Source: Alphaproteobacteria bacterium
Lineage (GTDB): Bacteria; Pseudomonadota; Alphaproteobacteria; UBA828
Direction: 5' to 3'
Assembly (NCBI GenBank): GCA_022820945.1
Contig: JAJEEP010000073.1
Coordinates: 1-63,289 of the forward strand
DNA length: 63,289 nucleotides
Part shown: positions 1 to 10,710 of the stretch, in pieces
How the letters are laid out: every line of letters starts with the position of its first letter
How positions within the stretch are numbered: the first letter of the stretch is position 1
Program-made: the position numbers and the translations under genes
Notes under the pieces: model-generated
What the model saw: only the letters and a program-made list of their open reading frames with translations
What the model was told of the DNA's origin: nothing
The model's database searches: none

Positions 1-3000
1 CGGTCCATCAACGTGAGGTGGCGGGCGCCGGCCGTCACGAGATAAGGCACGAGCCGCTGGCCGAAGCCGCCCAGGCCGCCGGTCACGAGGTAGGTGGCGT
101 CGGGGTCCAGCAGCGGCCGCTGATCGTCGATCGGGAAGTCCGGGGCGACGGATGCTGGCGGCGCCTTTAGCACCAGCTTCCCCTGGTGCTGGCCCGCTGT
201 CATCAGGCGCAGTGCCTTCGCGTAGTCGCCATAGGGGAAGACGGTGACCGGCAGCGGCGGCACCACGCCGCGATCCAGCAGATCGAGGCAGGTCTCGGAA
301 AGCTCCCGCGAAAGCAGCGGATCGTCAGCCATCAGCCGGTCGAGGTCGATGGCCGCGAAGCGCAGGTTCTTGCGGAAGACGCGGAGACCGAGGGCGCTGT
401 CGGCGTAGATGTCGACCTTGCCGATCTCGCAGTGCCAGCCGCCCGCGCGCAGGGCCTCGAGGCAGAGTGATACGTGGCGGCCGGCGAGGGAGTTCAGCAC
501 GACGTCGACGCCCTGGCCGCCAGTCGCCGTCATCAGCTCCTCGTACCAGTCCTCGCTATGGGAATCGAAGGCCCCCCGCACCCCGAGCGCGCGTAGCCGG
601 TCGCGTTTGGCCTCGCTCCCCGCCGTGGCGTAGATCTCCGCTCCCACGTTGTTGGCGAGCGCGATGGCCGCCTGTCCGATGCCGCCCATGGCCGAGTGGA
701 TGAGCACGCGCTGGCCCTTGCGCAGCCGGGCCAGGTGAATCAGCGAGTAATAGGCGGTGACGTAGACCGAAAGCGATGACGCGGCCTCCTCCATGCTGAG
801 GCCCGCGGGCTTGGGGAACACGCGATGCTGGCCCACCACCGTGCGATTGGCGATGCAGCCGCCATCCACGAAGACCACCTCATCGCCGGGCTCGAGCCCC
901 TCCACCGCCGTCCCGGCGCGGCGGACCACACCGCTCGCCTCCATGCCGACCTCTCTGCCGAGCGCGGACCGCTCGTAGGCCAGCGCCGGCAGCAGCCCGA
1001 GCGTCACCATGACGTCGCGGAAGTTGAGCGCCGCCGCTGCCACGTCGATCTCGACGTGGTGCGGCCCCAGGGAAGGCGGGTCGTAGGTCTTCATCTGAAG
1101 GCCGGCGATCTGCCCCGCGTTATCGAGGAAGAGCCGATAGGGTGGGTTTTCGCCCTCAGGCACGCGTGGGAACGTCTTCCGATCGCTCACCACCCGTGGC
1201 ACCCACAGTTCGCCTTCGCGCACCGCAAGCTCGCGCTCGCGCAGGTCGTGCCGCGCGAGCCACGCCAACGTCTGCAAGTCGTCGGCGGCGCCCACGTCCA
1301 CGAGGCGGAAATCGAGCCTGGCCTCCTCGCCGATCTCGATCGCCATGCTGCGCACCGCCCCCCAGAGCGCACTCCCGCGCGCATCGTCCGCGTCGAAGGC
1401 CGCCTTGCGCGTCGCCACGGTCACGCGGCACTCGCAAGTGGCCTCGTCGATCCTGTAGGGCACCAGCGACTGGATGAGGCCAACGAACTGAGTGACCGCC
1501 CTCTCGCCAGTCGGATCCTCCGGATCCCAGTCGTAGAAGACGTCGATCGCCTGCACGTCCGCCGCGTGCGGCCACGCCTCGGGATCGAAGGGATCGACCG
1601 ACGCGAGCGCCTCGTAGGGGATCGGATGAACCGCAGGATCGTCGAGCAAGGCCGCCCAGTCTCCCGCAAGACTTTCCGGCTCCCCCATCACCCAACGGGA
1701 GCCCGGAAGCGCCGTCTCCTCCCCTTCGTCCGCGCGCTGCAGCGGCGCCTGCAGCAACGTCGCGCACCGGCCGGCACGCAGCGTGGTCCAGCCCGCGCCA
1801 GGCTCCACGGCCGCGCCGTCTTCGTGGGACACCAGCGCCAGGCCGCCTTCGACCGCCACCTCCTGCCAGAACCGCCAGTCGTCAGGCGTGAACGGCCCCG
1901 CGTCGCCGTGAAGGAACAGCACTTCGGCGGCGCCCCGGCGCAGCAGGCCCTCGTCGAGCGCGGAGTCCTGCCGCCCGGCCGGATCGAGGCAGTCGAAGCG
2001 CAGCGCGGCACCGTGGGCATGGAAGGCGTCGAAGCTTGTCCGGGCGCCCTCCTCGTCGTCGGCCACCAGCCAGAACTCGCTTTGTGTCTCCTCGCGCGAC
2101 AGGTGCTCGACGCAGCGATGCAGCACGGTCCGCTCCGGCTCCCTGGTGCCGGCAAACTCCAGCGCATGGCAGACGCGCGCGTTGCCGTCCTCCTCCCACT
2201 CCAGGGCGGCAAGCAAGGCGGCCGGCTCGATCTCGCCATCGGGCAACCGATCCGCAATCGCGCGGCCATTGGCGACGAACTTTGGCTGCCACGAGATGCG
2301 ATGCTTGCTGTACGGCAGGTCGACCCGTCGCGGATTCGAGATGAAGGAGATGTACTTCTCGATGTGGAGAATGAGGTCGCCGGTCGCGCCGTCGTAGCAA
2401 CTCAAGCTGCCCGAAACCCACTCGCCGGTCGGCACCGAGTATTGGCCTTTGTCGTCGACCTCGTAGCGAATTCCGCCGGGATAGGTGACGCGGCAGGTCA
2501 TGCGCGGCACCGTGGGCGGGCGCAGGAATGTCACGTTCTCGGCCCGGCGCGGAATGGCGAAGAGGTCGGCGCCGAGCATCAGATCGTAGAGATACGACTG
2601 CAATCCGCCGTCGAGCAGGGCCGGGAACAAGGTGTAGCCCTCCTCCCGGCCGCCTTGCCACAGCGCCTCGTCGACCTCGACGTCGAACAGCAGATGGTCG
2701 GTGGCCACATCACGCCTGAGCCGCCGCATGTTCCGGAAGTGGGGCCCATACTGGAACGTTTCGCCGAGTACCGTCTCGAAGCGTTCGTAGAGCTCGTCGT
2801 CCGCCGCATAGGCCAAGGGCTCGTAGTGTGACTTGTCGATCTCCGAGAGGTGTGCCGGCACGTCCGGCGCGTGGTCGGGTCCGACGCGGCGCACTTGCCC
2901 GCGGCAATGCAGCTCGCACTTTGCGTCGACTTCGTAGGGCTGAGTCGAGATCTTGAGGGTGTACTCGTCCGGCGAATTGGGGACCGGTTGCAGGGCTGTC

Positions 3001-5969
3001 TGCAACCGCACGGGAACCCTCGGGATCGGGCATGGCTGGAGAAATTCCAGCGCCTCGATATGGGCGGGGGCGCCTTCCAGAGCCTGTAGCACAAGCTCGA
3101 TGAAGCCGGCGGCCGGCATGATCGCCGCATGATGCACGCGGTGCTCCGCCAGCCACGGAAACGCTCTTTCGGAGAGCCGCGCTTCGAACAGGAGATGTTC
3201 GCTTGCGATCCGATGGCCCACCAGGGGCCCGTGCGCGTATTCGCTCCGCTGCAGGAAGAACTCGTCGTCCAGCATGTCGTCGACGCTCTTCTGCTCGTCG
3301 CGCGGGTGCCCCGGCAGCAGATGGACGATGGGGTCCGGCCTCGGATACTGGGCCGCGAAGTCCAGCGAGACCCCGGCCCTGAAGAGGGCGCCCAGGGCCT
3401 CGTGAAAACCGAGGCGCGTATCGGTGTCCCGCATGAGCGTCGGAATGGAGACAGGCGGCGATACGACGTCCTCCACACATTGCGCGACGATGGGCTGCAA
3501 GGCGGAGTGCGGTGCGAGCTCCAGCACCGCGTCGGGCCGGTGGTCGCGCTTGACCGTCTCCATCGCCGCGGCGAAGCGGACCGGCCGGCGAATGTTCGAC
3601 CACCAGTAGGCGCCGTCCAGCCGCTCCGTCTCGGCACCCGTCACCGACGAGATGAAGGGCACGTCAGCGCCGAATTCGCGATCGTCGAGGAAGGAGAGCG
3701 CCTCCAGCGCATCGTCCCTGATCGCGTCCATCGCCCGGGAGTGGAAGGCGATGTTCCCCGGGATCAGGCGGTTCTGGAGGCTGCGCCGGTCCAGCTCCTC
3801 CATCACGGGCTGCAGGTCGTCCTCGCGGCCGCAGATGACGGTATTGGCCGGCGCGTTCTCGCAGGCGATCTCGACCTGTACGGGCCCGTCGCCGTCGAGG
3901 CGGAAGGGCACGTCAAGCCCATCCAGCAGCCCCTCCACGCCCGGCCGGTCGAGACCGATCGCCAGCATGCGGCCGGAGCCTGCCACGCGCTGCTGCAGGG
4001 TGGCGCGATGGAAGACCAGACGCGTTGCATCTGCGAGCGAGAGCGCGCCTGAGGCATACGCCGCGGCCACCTCGCCGGAGCTGTGGCCGATGACGCAATC
4101 CGGATAGACGCCCCAGGTCTTGAACAGCTCCACCAGCGCGCACTGGATCATAAAGATGGCGGGCTGGGCGAGTTGAACCTCGTCGAGCTGCTCTTGAGGG
4201 GCCTCAAAGCAGGCCTCGCGCAACGAGGTCCGTGCATGGTCTCGCCAGTGGTCGTCGATGGCGTCGATGGTGCGGCGAAACACCGGATGGGCCTCGTAGA
4301 GATCGCGGCCGCAGCCGGCCCACTGCGTCCCCTGGCCTGCGAACACCATGACCAGCCGCCGCTCTCCGTCCTCTGCCGTGGCAATCGGCGCTTCCTCCTC
4401 CGCAAAGGCATCCAGCGCGTCAATCAGATCGGTCACACCGTGCACCGCAAACGCCGTCCGCGCGGCGAAGTGGGTGCGGCGGCGGCTCAGGTTGCCGGCG
4501 AGCGCGTAGAGCTCCACCGGCTCCTCGTCGAGCATCTGGCGCAGCCGCCCGGCGCTCTCGGCCAGCGCCTTGGGCGTTCGTGCCGAAAGCGGGATCATGA
4601 AGCCCGCCTCCGGCGCCAGCGGCACCGACCAGAACCTGGGCTGCGCCGGCCGGTACTCGCGCACCACGCAGTGGCCGTTGGCGCCGCCGAAGCCGAACGA
4701 ATTGATGCCGACGGCGACGGGGTGGTCGGGGAACGGCTCGCACTCCGTCTGCACCCGCATGGGGCAGCTATCGAAATCGATCTCCGGGTTGGGAACCTGA
4801 AAGTTGTTGGATGTCGGCGCGAAGGTGCGCCGCTGCATCATCAAGACGACCTTGAGCAGGGCGCAGTGGAAGGCCGCGGCCTCCATGTGCCCGACGTTGC
4901 TCTTGACGCTGGACACCCGCAGCGGGACCTCGCGGTCGTAGCCGCCGAATGCCTCCGCAATCGCGTTGCCCTCGATGTGGTCGCCGACGGCGGTTCCGGT
5001 CGCGTGCGCCTCGATGTAGTCGAAGTCGAGAGCGGTGCGGCCGGCGCGCGCCGCCCCCTCGTGCATCAGCGCCACCAGGCCGTGGTGGGTGGGCGCGCTA
5101 ATGAACCGGCCCGGCGCGAGCCCGACCGTGCCGTCCGCCGTCCCCGCCGCGTTGACCGCGGTTGCCTCGATCACGGCGTAGATCGGGTCGCCGTCCCGCT
5201 CGGCCGCCGCCAGGGGCTTGATGGCAAAGACGAACGATCCTTCGGCGCGCATGTAGCCGTTGGCCTGGGCATCGAAGGAACGGCACTTGCCCTCCGGGCT
5301 GAGGACCCCCATGAGGTTGAAGCCGCTACTCAGCCTGGCGCTGCCCAGATAGGTGACGGCACCGACGAGAGCCTGCTCGCAATCGCCGCAGGCGAGCGCG
5401 TTCATCGCCGCGTGCAGGGCGCTCACGCCGGCGGAACAGGCCGTGCAGTAGGTCGCCGACGACCCCATGAGGTTGAAGTGGTACGAGACCCGGTTGGCCA
5501 GCATGGCAAGGCTGATACCGGCGACGGAATACTCCGTGACCCCATGCTGCGGCCGCCAATTGGACACGGCCGGAACCTGAGAGCCGATAAAGACCCCGGT
5601 GGGGCTGTTGCGCAAGGAGTGAAGGTCCCAGCCGACGTGCTCGATCGCCTCCCACGCGCAATTCAGCAGCATCCTCACTTGCGGCTCGGTCTGCCTCAGC
5701 TCGTTGTGGGACATGCCGAAGAAGGTCCGGTCGAAGAGCAATTCGTCTTCGTCCCGAATCAGCCCTTCGTAGGGGCTCGCCAGACGCCCCGGACCCGAAA
5801 ATTCCCCGATGGGCAGGTGACCCTTGCCGTAGCGGGCGCTGATCGGCTCCTGCACGATCTCGCGCGCGCTCAACAGGCGCCAGAAGTCGGAGTCCGAGTG
5901 AATACCACCGGGCATGCGGTGGCTGTACCCGGTGATTGCAACCCCGTCGCCGATGTGAGGCCCGCCCAT
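1..5969 (-). CDS. Type I polyketide synthase, highly reducing (KS-AT-DH-ER-KR), 3' end beyond the window
   Basis: A modular multidomain synthase that extends and fully reduces a polyketide or lipid chain. The frame is open from an ATG at 5969 (GGAGAG eight bases upstream) to the left edge, about 1989 codons. The KS domain (about residues 8-430) has Cys178 in TACSAG, His322 in EAHATGT and His361 in SNVGHMEA. The AT domain (about 540-860) has GHSSGE with Ser630, and an AFHS motif that usually goes with malonyl-CoA. The DH domain (about 915-1090) has His943 in an HxxxHxxxxP motif (the second H replaces the usual G) and a later LLDGG acid. A long stretch without clear motifs (about 1100-1600) may be the KR structural subdomain. 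The ER domain (about 1600-1900) has LNFRDVM and a GGIGQAA nucleotide loop. KR begins near residue 1955 (VTGGLGGFG) and is cut. An ACP is expected beyond the edge. The KS replaces the usual DTACSSS with CTACSAG. The product is unknown. Confidence 0.93.
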   Translation of the reverse strand, partial: MGGPHIGDGVAITGYSHRMPGGIHSDSDFWRLLSAREIVQEPISARYGKGHLPIGEFSGPGRLASPYEGLIRDEDELLFDRTFFGMSHNELRQTEPQVRMLLNCAWEAIEHVGWDLHSLRNSPTGVFIGSQVPAVSNWRPQHGVTEYSVAGISLAMLANRVSYHFNLMGSSATYCTACSAGVSALHAAMNALACGDCEQALVGAVTYLGSARLSSGFNLMGVLSPEGKCRSFDAQANGYMRAEGSFVFAIKPLAAAERDGDPIYAVIEATAVNAAGTADGTVGLAPGRFISAPTHHGLVALMHEGAARAGRTALDFDYIEAHATGTAVGDHIEGNAIAEAFGGYDREVPLRVSSVKSNVGHMEAAAFHCALLKVVLMMQRRTFAPTSNNFQVPNPEIDFDSCPMRVQTECEPFPDHPVAVGINSFGFGGANGHCVVREYRPAQPRFWSVPLAPEAGFMIPLSARTPKALAESAGRLRQMLDEEPVELYALAGNLSRRRTHFAARTAFAVHGVTDLIDALDAFAEEEAPIATAEDGERRLVMVFAGQGTQWAGCGRDLYEAHPVFRRTIDAIDDHWRDHARTSLREACFEAPQEQLDEVQLAQPAIFMIQCALVELFKTWGVYPDCVIGHSSGEVAAAYASGALSLADATRLVFHRATLQQRVAGSGRMLAIGLDRPGVEGLLDGLDVPFRLDGDGPVQVEIACENAPANTVICGREDDLQPVMEELDRRSLQNRLIPGNIAFHSRAMDAIRDDALEALSFLDDREFGADVPFISSVTGAETERLDGAYWWSNIRRPVRFAAAMETVKRDHRPDAVLELAPHSALQPIVAQCVEDVVSPPVSIPTLMRDTDTRLGFHEALGALFRAGVSLDFAAQYPRPDPIVHLLPGHPRDEQKSVDDMLDDEFFLQRSEYAHGPLVGHRIASEHLLFEARLSERAFPWLAEHRVHHAAIMPAAGFIELVLQALEGAPAHIEALEFLQPCPIPRVPVRLQTALQPVPNSPDEYTLKISTQPYEVDAKCELHCRGQVRRVGPDHAPDVPAHLSEIDKSHYEPLAYAADDELYERFETVLGETFQYGPHFRNMRRLRRDVATDHLLFDVEVDEALWQGGREEGYTLFPALLDGGLQSYLYDLMLGADLFAIPRRAENVTFLRPPTVPRMTCRVTYPGGIRYEVDDKGQYSVPTGEWVSGSLSCYDGATGDLILHIEKYISFISNPRRVDLPYSKHRISWQPKFVANGRAIADRLPDGEIEPAALLAALEWEEDGNARVCHALEFAGTREPERTVLHRCVEHLSREETQSEFWLVADDEEGARTSFDAFHAHGAALRFDCLDPAGRQDSALDEGLLRRGAAEVLFLHGDAGPFTPDDWRFWQEVAVEGGLALVSHEDGAAVEPGAGWTTLRAGRCATLLQAPLQRADEGEETALPGSRWVMGEPESLAGDWAALLDDPAVHPIPYEALASVDPFDPEAWPHAADVQAIDVFYDWDPEDPTGERAVTQFVGLIQSLVPYRIDEATCECRVTVATRKAAFDADDARGSALWGAVRSMAIEIGEEARLDFRLVDVGAADDLQTLAWLARHDLRERELAVREGELWVPRVVSDRKTFPRVPEGENPPYRLFLDNAGQIAGLQMKTYDPPSLGPHHVEIDVAAAALNFRDVMVTLGLLPALAYERSALGREVGMEASGVVRRAGTAVEGLEPGDEVVFVDGGCIANRTVVGQHRVFPKPAGLSMEEAASSLSVYVTAYYSLIHLARLRKGQRVLIHSAMGGIGQAAIALANNVGAEIYATAGSEAKRDRLRALGVRGAFDSHSEDWYEELMTATGGQGVDVVLNSLAGRHVSLCLEALRAGGWHCEIGKVDIYADSALGLRVFRKNLRFAAIDLDRLMADDPLLSRELSETCLDLLDRGVVPPLPVTVFPYGDYAKALRLMTAGQHQGKLVLKAPPASVAPDFPIDDQRPLLDPDATYLVTGGLGGFGQRLVPYLVTAGARHLTLMD

Positions 5970-6307
5970 GTAATGGCTCTCCGCTAAACGGCGTCATCAA
6001 CGCCGCAACAACGACTCTTTCAGTACAAGCCGATGGTGCCAAGTACCCGACTTGTTTCGGGCAATCGTCCCGCGTTCCAAGCCATTTCGATCGCACGTCC
6101 TCCCTCTGGTCGATCCCCTATGTTGCAATCGTATATCCAGCGCCGCCATCAACTCCAATAGCGATTTCTTGTCTGTTGCATAAGATTCGCTGATTTGGGG
6201 GCGGGGCCGCGGCCGCAGCTCCCGGCACTGTCGAAGCAGCGACAGTCGGTGCTTGTGTGCCCCCGGTCTCGTCCCGTATCACACTCTTGCGTGGCGTGGA
6301 GGTGCCC
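5970..6307. other. Divergent intergenic region between PKS and radical SAM gene
   Basis: About 340 bases with no supported gene. It should hold the promoters of the minus-strand polyketide synthase and the plus-strand radical SAM gene. The part around 6120-6195 is visibly richer in A/T than its surroundings, as expected of a promoter region, but I could not pick out a convincing -35/-10 pair. Confidence 0.4.
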
Positions 6308-7470
<1,163 letters not shown>

Positions 7471-7474
<4 letters not shown>

Positions 7475-7500
7475 CGGACGCAGTTTTGTCCGTATCTAAT
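7471..7500 (+). promoter_or_regulatory. Sigma70-like promoter and possible autoregulatory operator of the DUF1778/GNAT module
   Basis: TTGACG (7471-7476) and TCTAAT (7495-7500) are 18 bases apart, about 30 bases upstream of the antitoxin ATG. A partly symmetric segment, TGTCCGTA to CGTACA (about 7487-7506), covers the -10 with two CCGTA copies. That is a plausible site for the DUF1778 antitoxin to repress its own operon. The assignment rests on pattern only. Confidence 0.45.
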
Positions 7501-7531
7501 CCGTACATTAGCTGAAATCGGGGAGGGCGCC

Positions 7532-7810
7532 ATGCCGGGGACCGCCGCGTCGCGCGGAGAGCGCATCGAGCTGCGCGCGACCAGTGAGGAGAAGCGGTTG
7601 CTGAGTGCCGCCGCCGCACACGAGCGGCTGGACCTCACCAGCTTCATCATGCGCAACGCGCTGCCCGCCGCGCGGGAAGTGGTGGATCGCGCCGAGCGCA
7701 TCGTTCTCTCCGAGCGCGACAGCGAACGCGTGCTGGCGCTGCTGGAGAACCCGCCCGAGCCGACTCCCGCCCTGATGGCAGCCGCGCGGCGGCGTTCTGC
7801 ACGCTCCTAA
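7532..7810 (+). CDS. DUF1778 antitoxin (TacA-like)
   Basis: A 92-residue protein with an N-terminal ribbon-helix-helix-like stretch (RIELRATSEEKRLLSAAA) and a long C-terminal helix with SERDSERVLALLENPP, both typical of DUF1778 antitoxins. In this family the N-terminus binds operator DNA and the C-terminus blocks the acetyltransferase toxin encoded next. A strong GGGAGG precedes the ATG. The stop is only five bases from the toxin start, so the two genes form one operon. Confidence 0.85.
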   Translation: MPGTAASRGERIELRATSEEKRLLSAAAAHERLDLTSFIMRNALPAAREVVDRAERIVLSERDSERVLALLENPPEPTPALMAAARRRSARS

Positions 7811-7815
7811 GTCCG

Positions 7816-8346
7816 GTGCTGGATTGGCGGGAAGAACCCATCGGCCGCCATCACGACCGCAAGAGCTTCGATTGCGGGGATGAGGAGCTGAACTTCTATC
7901 TCCGTCGTTACGCTCGGCAAAACCACGAAGCTGGCGGGGCCAAGACCTTCGTCGCCGTTTCTGAGACGGAGCCAGCGCGCATTCTCGGCTTCTATACGAT
8001 CAGCCCCGGCGCCATTGCTTTCGCCAACGTGCCCGAGGCCCTGACCCGGAAGCTCGGCCGCTACGATGTGCCCGTCTTTCGGCTCGGGCGTTTGGCGGTC
8101 GATCGATCCCTGCAAGGCCAGGGGCTTGGCGGCGACCTGTTGCTGGCCGCCGGCGTGCGGGCTCTTGCCGTTGCGGCGGAGGTGGGCGGGGTTGCTCTTG
8201 CCATCGATGCAAAGGACCGGAGCGCGGTGCGGTGGTACGAGAGGTTCGGCGCGGTGCCGCTGCTCGACGATCCGCTCAAGCTGATCCTGCCGCTCGCCGT
8301 CATCGCCGAGGCAGTTTCCGGCGAGGGCTTGCCAGAGGGCGGCTAA
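7816..8346 (+). CDS. GNAT-family acetyltransferase toxin (TacT-like)
   Basis: A 176-residue GNAT protein. The acetyl-CoA loop is the LQGQGLGGDLL segment (Q/RxxGxG/A). It is followed by the VRWYERFGAVPL stretch common to TacT toxins, which acetylate the amino acid on charged tRNA and stop translation. It starts at GTG 7816, immediately after the DUF1778 antitoxin, the usual arrangement of this type II toxin-antitoxin system. Length and motifs look intact, so an active toxin is likely, though its tRNA target cannot be read from sequence. Confidence 0.85.
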   Translation: MLDWREEPIGRHHDRKSFDCGDEELNFYLRRYARQNHEAGGAKTFVAVSETEPARILGFYTISPGAIAFANVPEALTRKLGRYDVPVFRLGRLAVDRSLQGQGLGGDLLLAAGVRALAVAAEVGGVALAIDAKDRSAVRWYERFGAVPLLDDPLKLILPLAVIAEAVSGEGLPEGG

Positions 8347-8393
8347 TCCGGGTCCACTGCGCCGGGCCTCCCCAACGTCGAGAAAGTCGCACC

Positions 8394-9539
8394 ATGACGC
8401 TCACCGCCAACTGGTCCTATCCCACCGCCATCCGCTTCGGCGCAGGCCGCGTCGCGGAGCTGCCTGCCGCCTGCGCCGACGCCAACATCCAGCGGCCTCT
8501 CCTCGTGACCGACCGCGGCCTGGCGTCGTTGCCGATGACGCAGGCGGCGCTCGACATCCTGGAGGCGGGCGGGCTCGGCTGCGCGGTCTTCGCCGAGGTC
8601 GACGCCAATCCCACCGAGAAGAACCTCGATGCCGGCGTCGCCGCCTACCGCGCGGGCGGCCATGACGGCGTCGTCGCCTTCGGCGGCGGCTCGGCGCTGG
8701 ATCTCGGCAAGATGGTCGCCTTCATGGCCGGCCAGACCCGCCCGGTCTGGGACTTCGAGGACGTGGGCGACTGGTGGACCCGCGCCGATGCGGACGCCAT
8801 CGCGCCCAGCGTCGCCGTTCCCACCACCGCCGGCACCGGGTCCGAGGTTGGGCGCGCCAGCGTCATCACCAACTCCGAGACGCGGGTGAAGAAGATCATC
8901 TTCCACCCCAAGGTGCTGCCCGTGGTGGTGATCGCCGACCCCGATCTCACCGTCGGCATGCCGAAGCCGATCACGGCGGGCACGGGCATGGACGCCTTCG
9001 CCCACTGCCTGGAGGCCTACTGCTCGCCTTTCTATCACCCCATGGGCCAGGGCATCGCGCTGGAGGGGCTGCGCCTCGTGCACGAGAACCTCTGCCGCGC
9101 CTACGCCGACGGCGGCGATCTGGAGGCGCGTGGCCACATGATGGCGGCCGCCAGCATGGGGGCCACGGCGTTCCAGAAGGGCCTCGGCGCGATCCACGCG
9201 CTGAGCCACCCTGTGGGCGCTGTCTTCGACACCCACCACGGCACCACCAACGCCTGCGTCATGCCCTACGTGCTCGACATGAACCGTCCTGCGGTGGAGG
9301 AGCGGCTCACCCATGCCGCCGCCTATCTCGGGATCGAGGGCGGCTACCCCGCCTTTCACGAGCGCGTGCTGGAGCTGCGCGAGACCCTGGGCATCCCCAA
9401 GACCCTGAGCGCGATGGGCGTCACCGCCGACCGCCTCGACGATCTTACCGTTATGGCCCTCGACGACCCGACGGCGGGCGGCAACCCGGTGCCCATGACG
9501 GCCGAGAACACCCGGAAACTGCTGGAAGCCTGTTTCTAG
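8394..9539 (+). CDS. Iron-containing alcohol dehydrogenase
   Basis: A 381-residue group III (Fe) alcohol dehydrogenase, expected to be a cytoplasmic NAD(P)-dependent oxidoreductase. The nucleotide-binding GGGS is in VVAFGGGSALDLGK. The metal-ligand region runs through DAFAHCLEAYCSPFYHP and HALSHPVGAVFDTHHGTTNA, which supply the Asp and three His ligands. The start is the ATG at 8394; the open frame extends further upstream into the preceding acetyltransferase gene, which argues against earlier starts. It lies upstream of an exporter, a 2-hydroxyacid dehydrogenase and hyu genes, perhaps as part of a small-molecule catabolic set. The substrate is not determinable. Confidence 0.9.
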   Translation: MTLTANWSYPTAIRFGAGRVAELPAACADANIQRPLLVTDRGLASLPMTQAALDILEAGGLGCAVFAEVDANPTEKNLDAGVAAYRAGGHDGVVAFGGGSALDLGKMVAFMAGQTRPVWDFEDVGDWWTRADADAIAPSVAVPTTAGTGSEVGRASVITNSETRVKKIIFHPKVLPVVVIADPDLTVGMPKPITAGTGMDAFAHCLEAYCSPFYHPMGQGIALEGLRLVHENLCRAYADGGDLEARGHMMAAASMGATAFQKGLGAIHALSHPVGAVFDTHHGTTNACVMPYVLDMNRPAVEERLTHAAAYLGIEGGYPAFHERVLELRETLGIPKTLSAMGVTADRLDDLTVMALDDPTAGGNPVPMTAENTRKLLEACF

Positions 9540-9622
9540 GGTTCCTTCGCCGCGCGTGAACGTCGGCAGCAAGCCGCCGCCGACTCTGGCTTTGGTCGAC
9601 CTGGGCCGCTACCGTGCGGCCG

Positions 9623-10630
9623 ATGCCGGCAGCGCCGTCAGAAAACAAGAACGCCACGCAAGGCGGCGCGCCGGATGGAGGCACGGCCGATACGGGGCGT
9701 TTGCGCGGGCGCGCGCTCATCCTGCCGACGCTGCTGCTCCTGCTCGGCGGCATCTCGTACGGCGGCATCTTCTCGGCCAACAAGCTCGCGGCCGGGGTCT
9801 CCTTCCCGGTCTTCGCGTATACGTTCTGGATCGCGCTCTTCGCCGGCCTCGCGCTGCTGATCGTGGGCGCGGCCACCCGAAATCTGCCGCCGATAAGCCG
9901 CGCACACCTGCTGCAATACCTCCGCCTCGCCCTGCTCGCGGTGATGCTGCCGGTGCTGGCGACCGCCTTCGCCGCACGCGAGCTTCCGGCCGGAGTCATC
10001 ACCCTGGTGCTCACCCTGGTGCCGGGGGTCACCTATCTGATGGCCTTCGCCATGCGGATGGAGCGGTTCGAGGCGCTGAGCCTCGCAGGGCTCGCCCTCG
10101 GTGCGGGCGGCGTGCTGCTGATCGTGCTGCCCGAGCAGAGCCTGCCGGATGCCGGCGCCTGGGTCTGGATGCTGGTGGCGCTGGTGGCTGCGATCGCAGC
10201 GGCGGGCTCCAACGTCGTCGCCGCCGCCTACCGCCCGCCGCAGACGCATTCGCTCGCGCTCGCCTGCGGCATCCTGCTCGCCGCGGCGGTCGTCATGCTG
10301 CCGGTGATGCTGGTGGCGGACGGCCCCTATCTCTTCGCCGACGCGGGCTGGCCGGGAATCGCCGGCATGGCCTGGGCCGCGACGATCCACTGCGTCACCT
10401 TCTACTGCTTCCAGGAGGTGACGCGGCGCGCCGGCGCGGTCTTCTTCGCACAGTTCAACTATATCGTGGTCGCCGCCGGCATCTTCTGGGCGCTGCTGCT
10501 CTTCGACGAATCGCTCAGCATCTGGGTGTGGGGGGCGCTGGCCTGCATGGTGATCGGCATCTGGCTGGTCAATACCGGTGCCCGGCGCCGTACGGCCGGT
10601 GCCCGGCGACGCGCGGAAGGCGCCTCGTGA
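9623..10630 (+). CDS. EamA/DMT-superfamily transporter
   Basis: An inner-membrane protein of about 335 residues with roughly ten hydrophobic segments in two repeated halves, the layout of EamA drug/metabolite exporters. The first segment (LILPTLLLLLGGISYGG) begins about 30 residues in, after a hydrophilic lead. The ATG at 9623 is preferred, and a GTG lies nine bases upstream. The protein ends in a basic Arg-rich tail. The substrate is unknown; its place between the alcohol dehydrogenase and the hydroxyacid dehydrogenase suggests efflux or uptake of a metabolite of that set. Confidence 0.85.
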   Translation: MPAAPSENKNATQGGAPDGGTADTGRLRGRALILPTLLLLLGGISYGGIFSANKLAAGVSFPVFAYTFWIALFAGLALLIVGAATRNLPPISRAHLLQYLRLALLAVMLPVLATAFAARELPAGVITLVLTLVPGVTYLMAFAMRMERFEALSLAGLALGAGGVLLIVLPEQSLPDAGAWVWMLVALVAAIAAAGSNVVAAAYRPPQTHSLALACGILLAAAVVMLPVMLVADGPYLFADAGWPGIAGMAWAATIHCVTFYCFQEVTRRAGAVFFAQFNYIVVAAGIFWALLLFDESLSIWVWGALACMVIGIWLVNTGARRRTAGARRRAEGAS

Positions 10631-10710
10631 GGCGCGCCGCACGCCCGGCCACGCTCGCAGCGGCGGTGCCTGCTACAATCGGCCGCCCATAGCGATCCTG
10701 GAGGCAACCG

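Noticed and set aside
825..2831. Long plus-strand open frame (about 668 codons)
   Set aside because: It is antisense to the polyketide synthase, and its product is low-complexity (Arg/His/Val-rich) with no domain. The minus frame shows KS-AT-DH-ER motifs throughout.
4083..5987. Long plus-strand open frame (about 634 codons)
   Set aside because: It is the antisense shadow of the KS and AT domains in GC-rich DNA.
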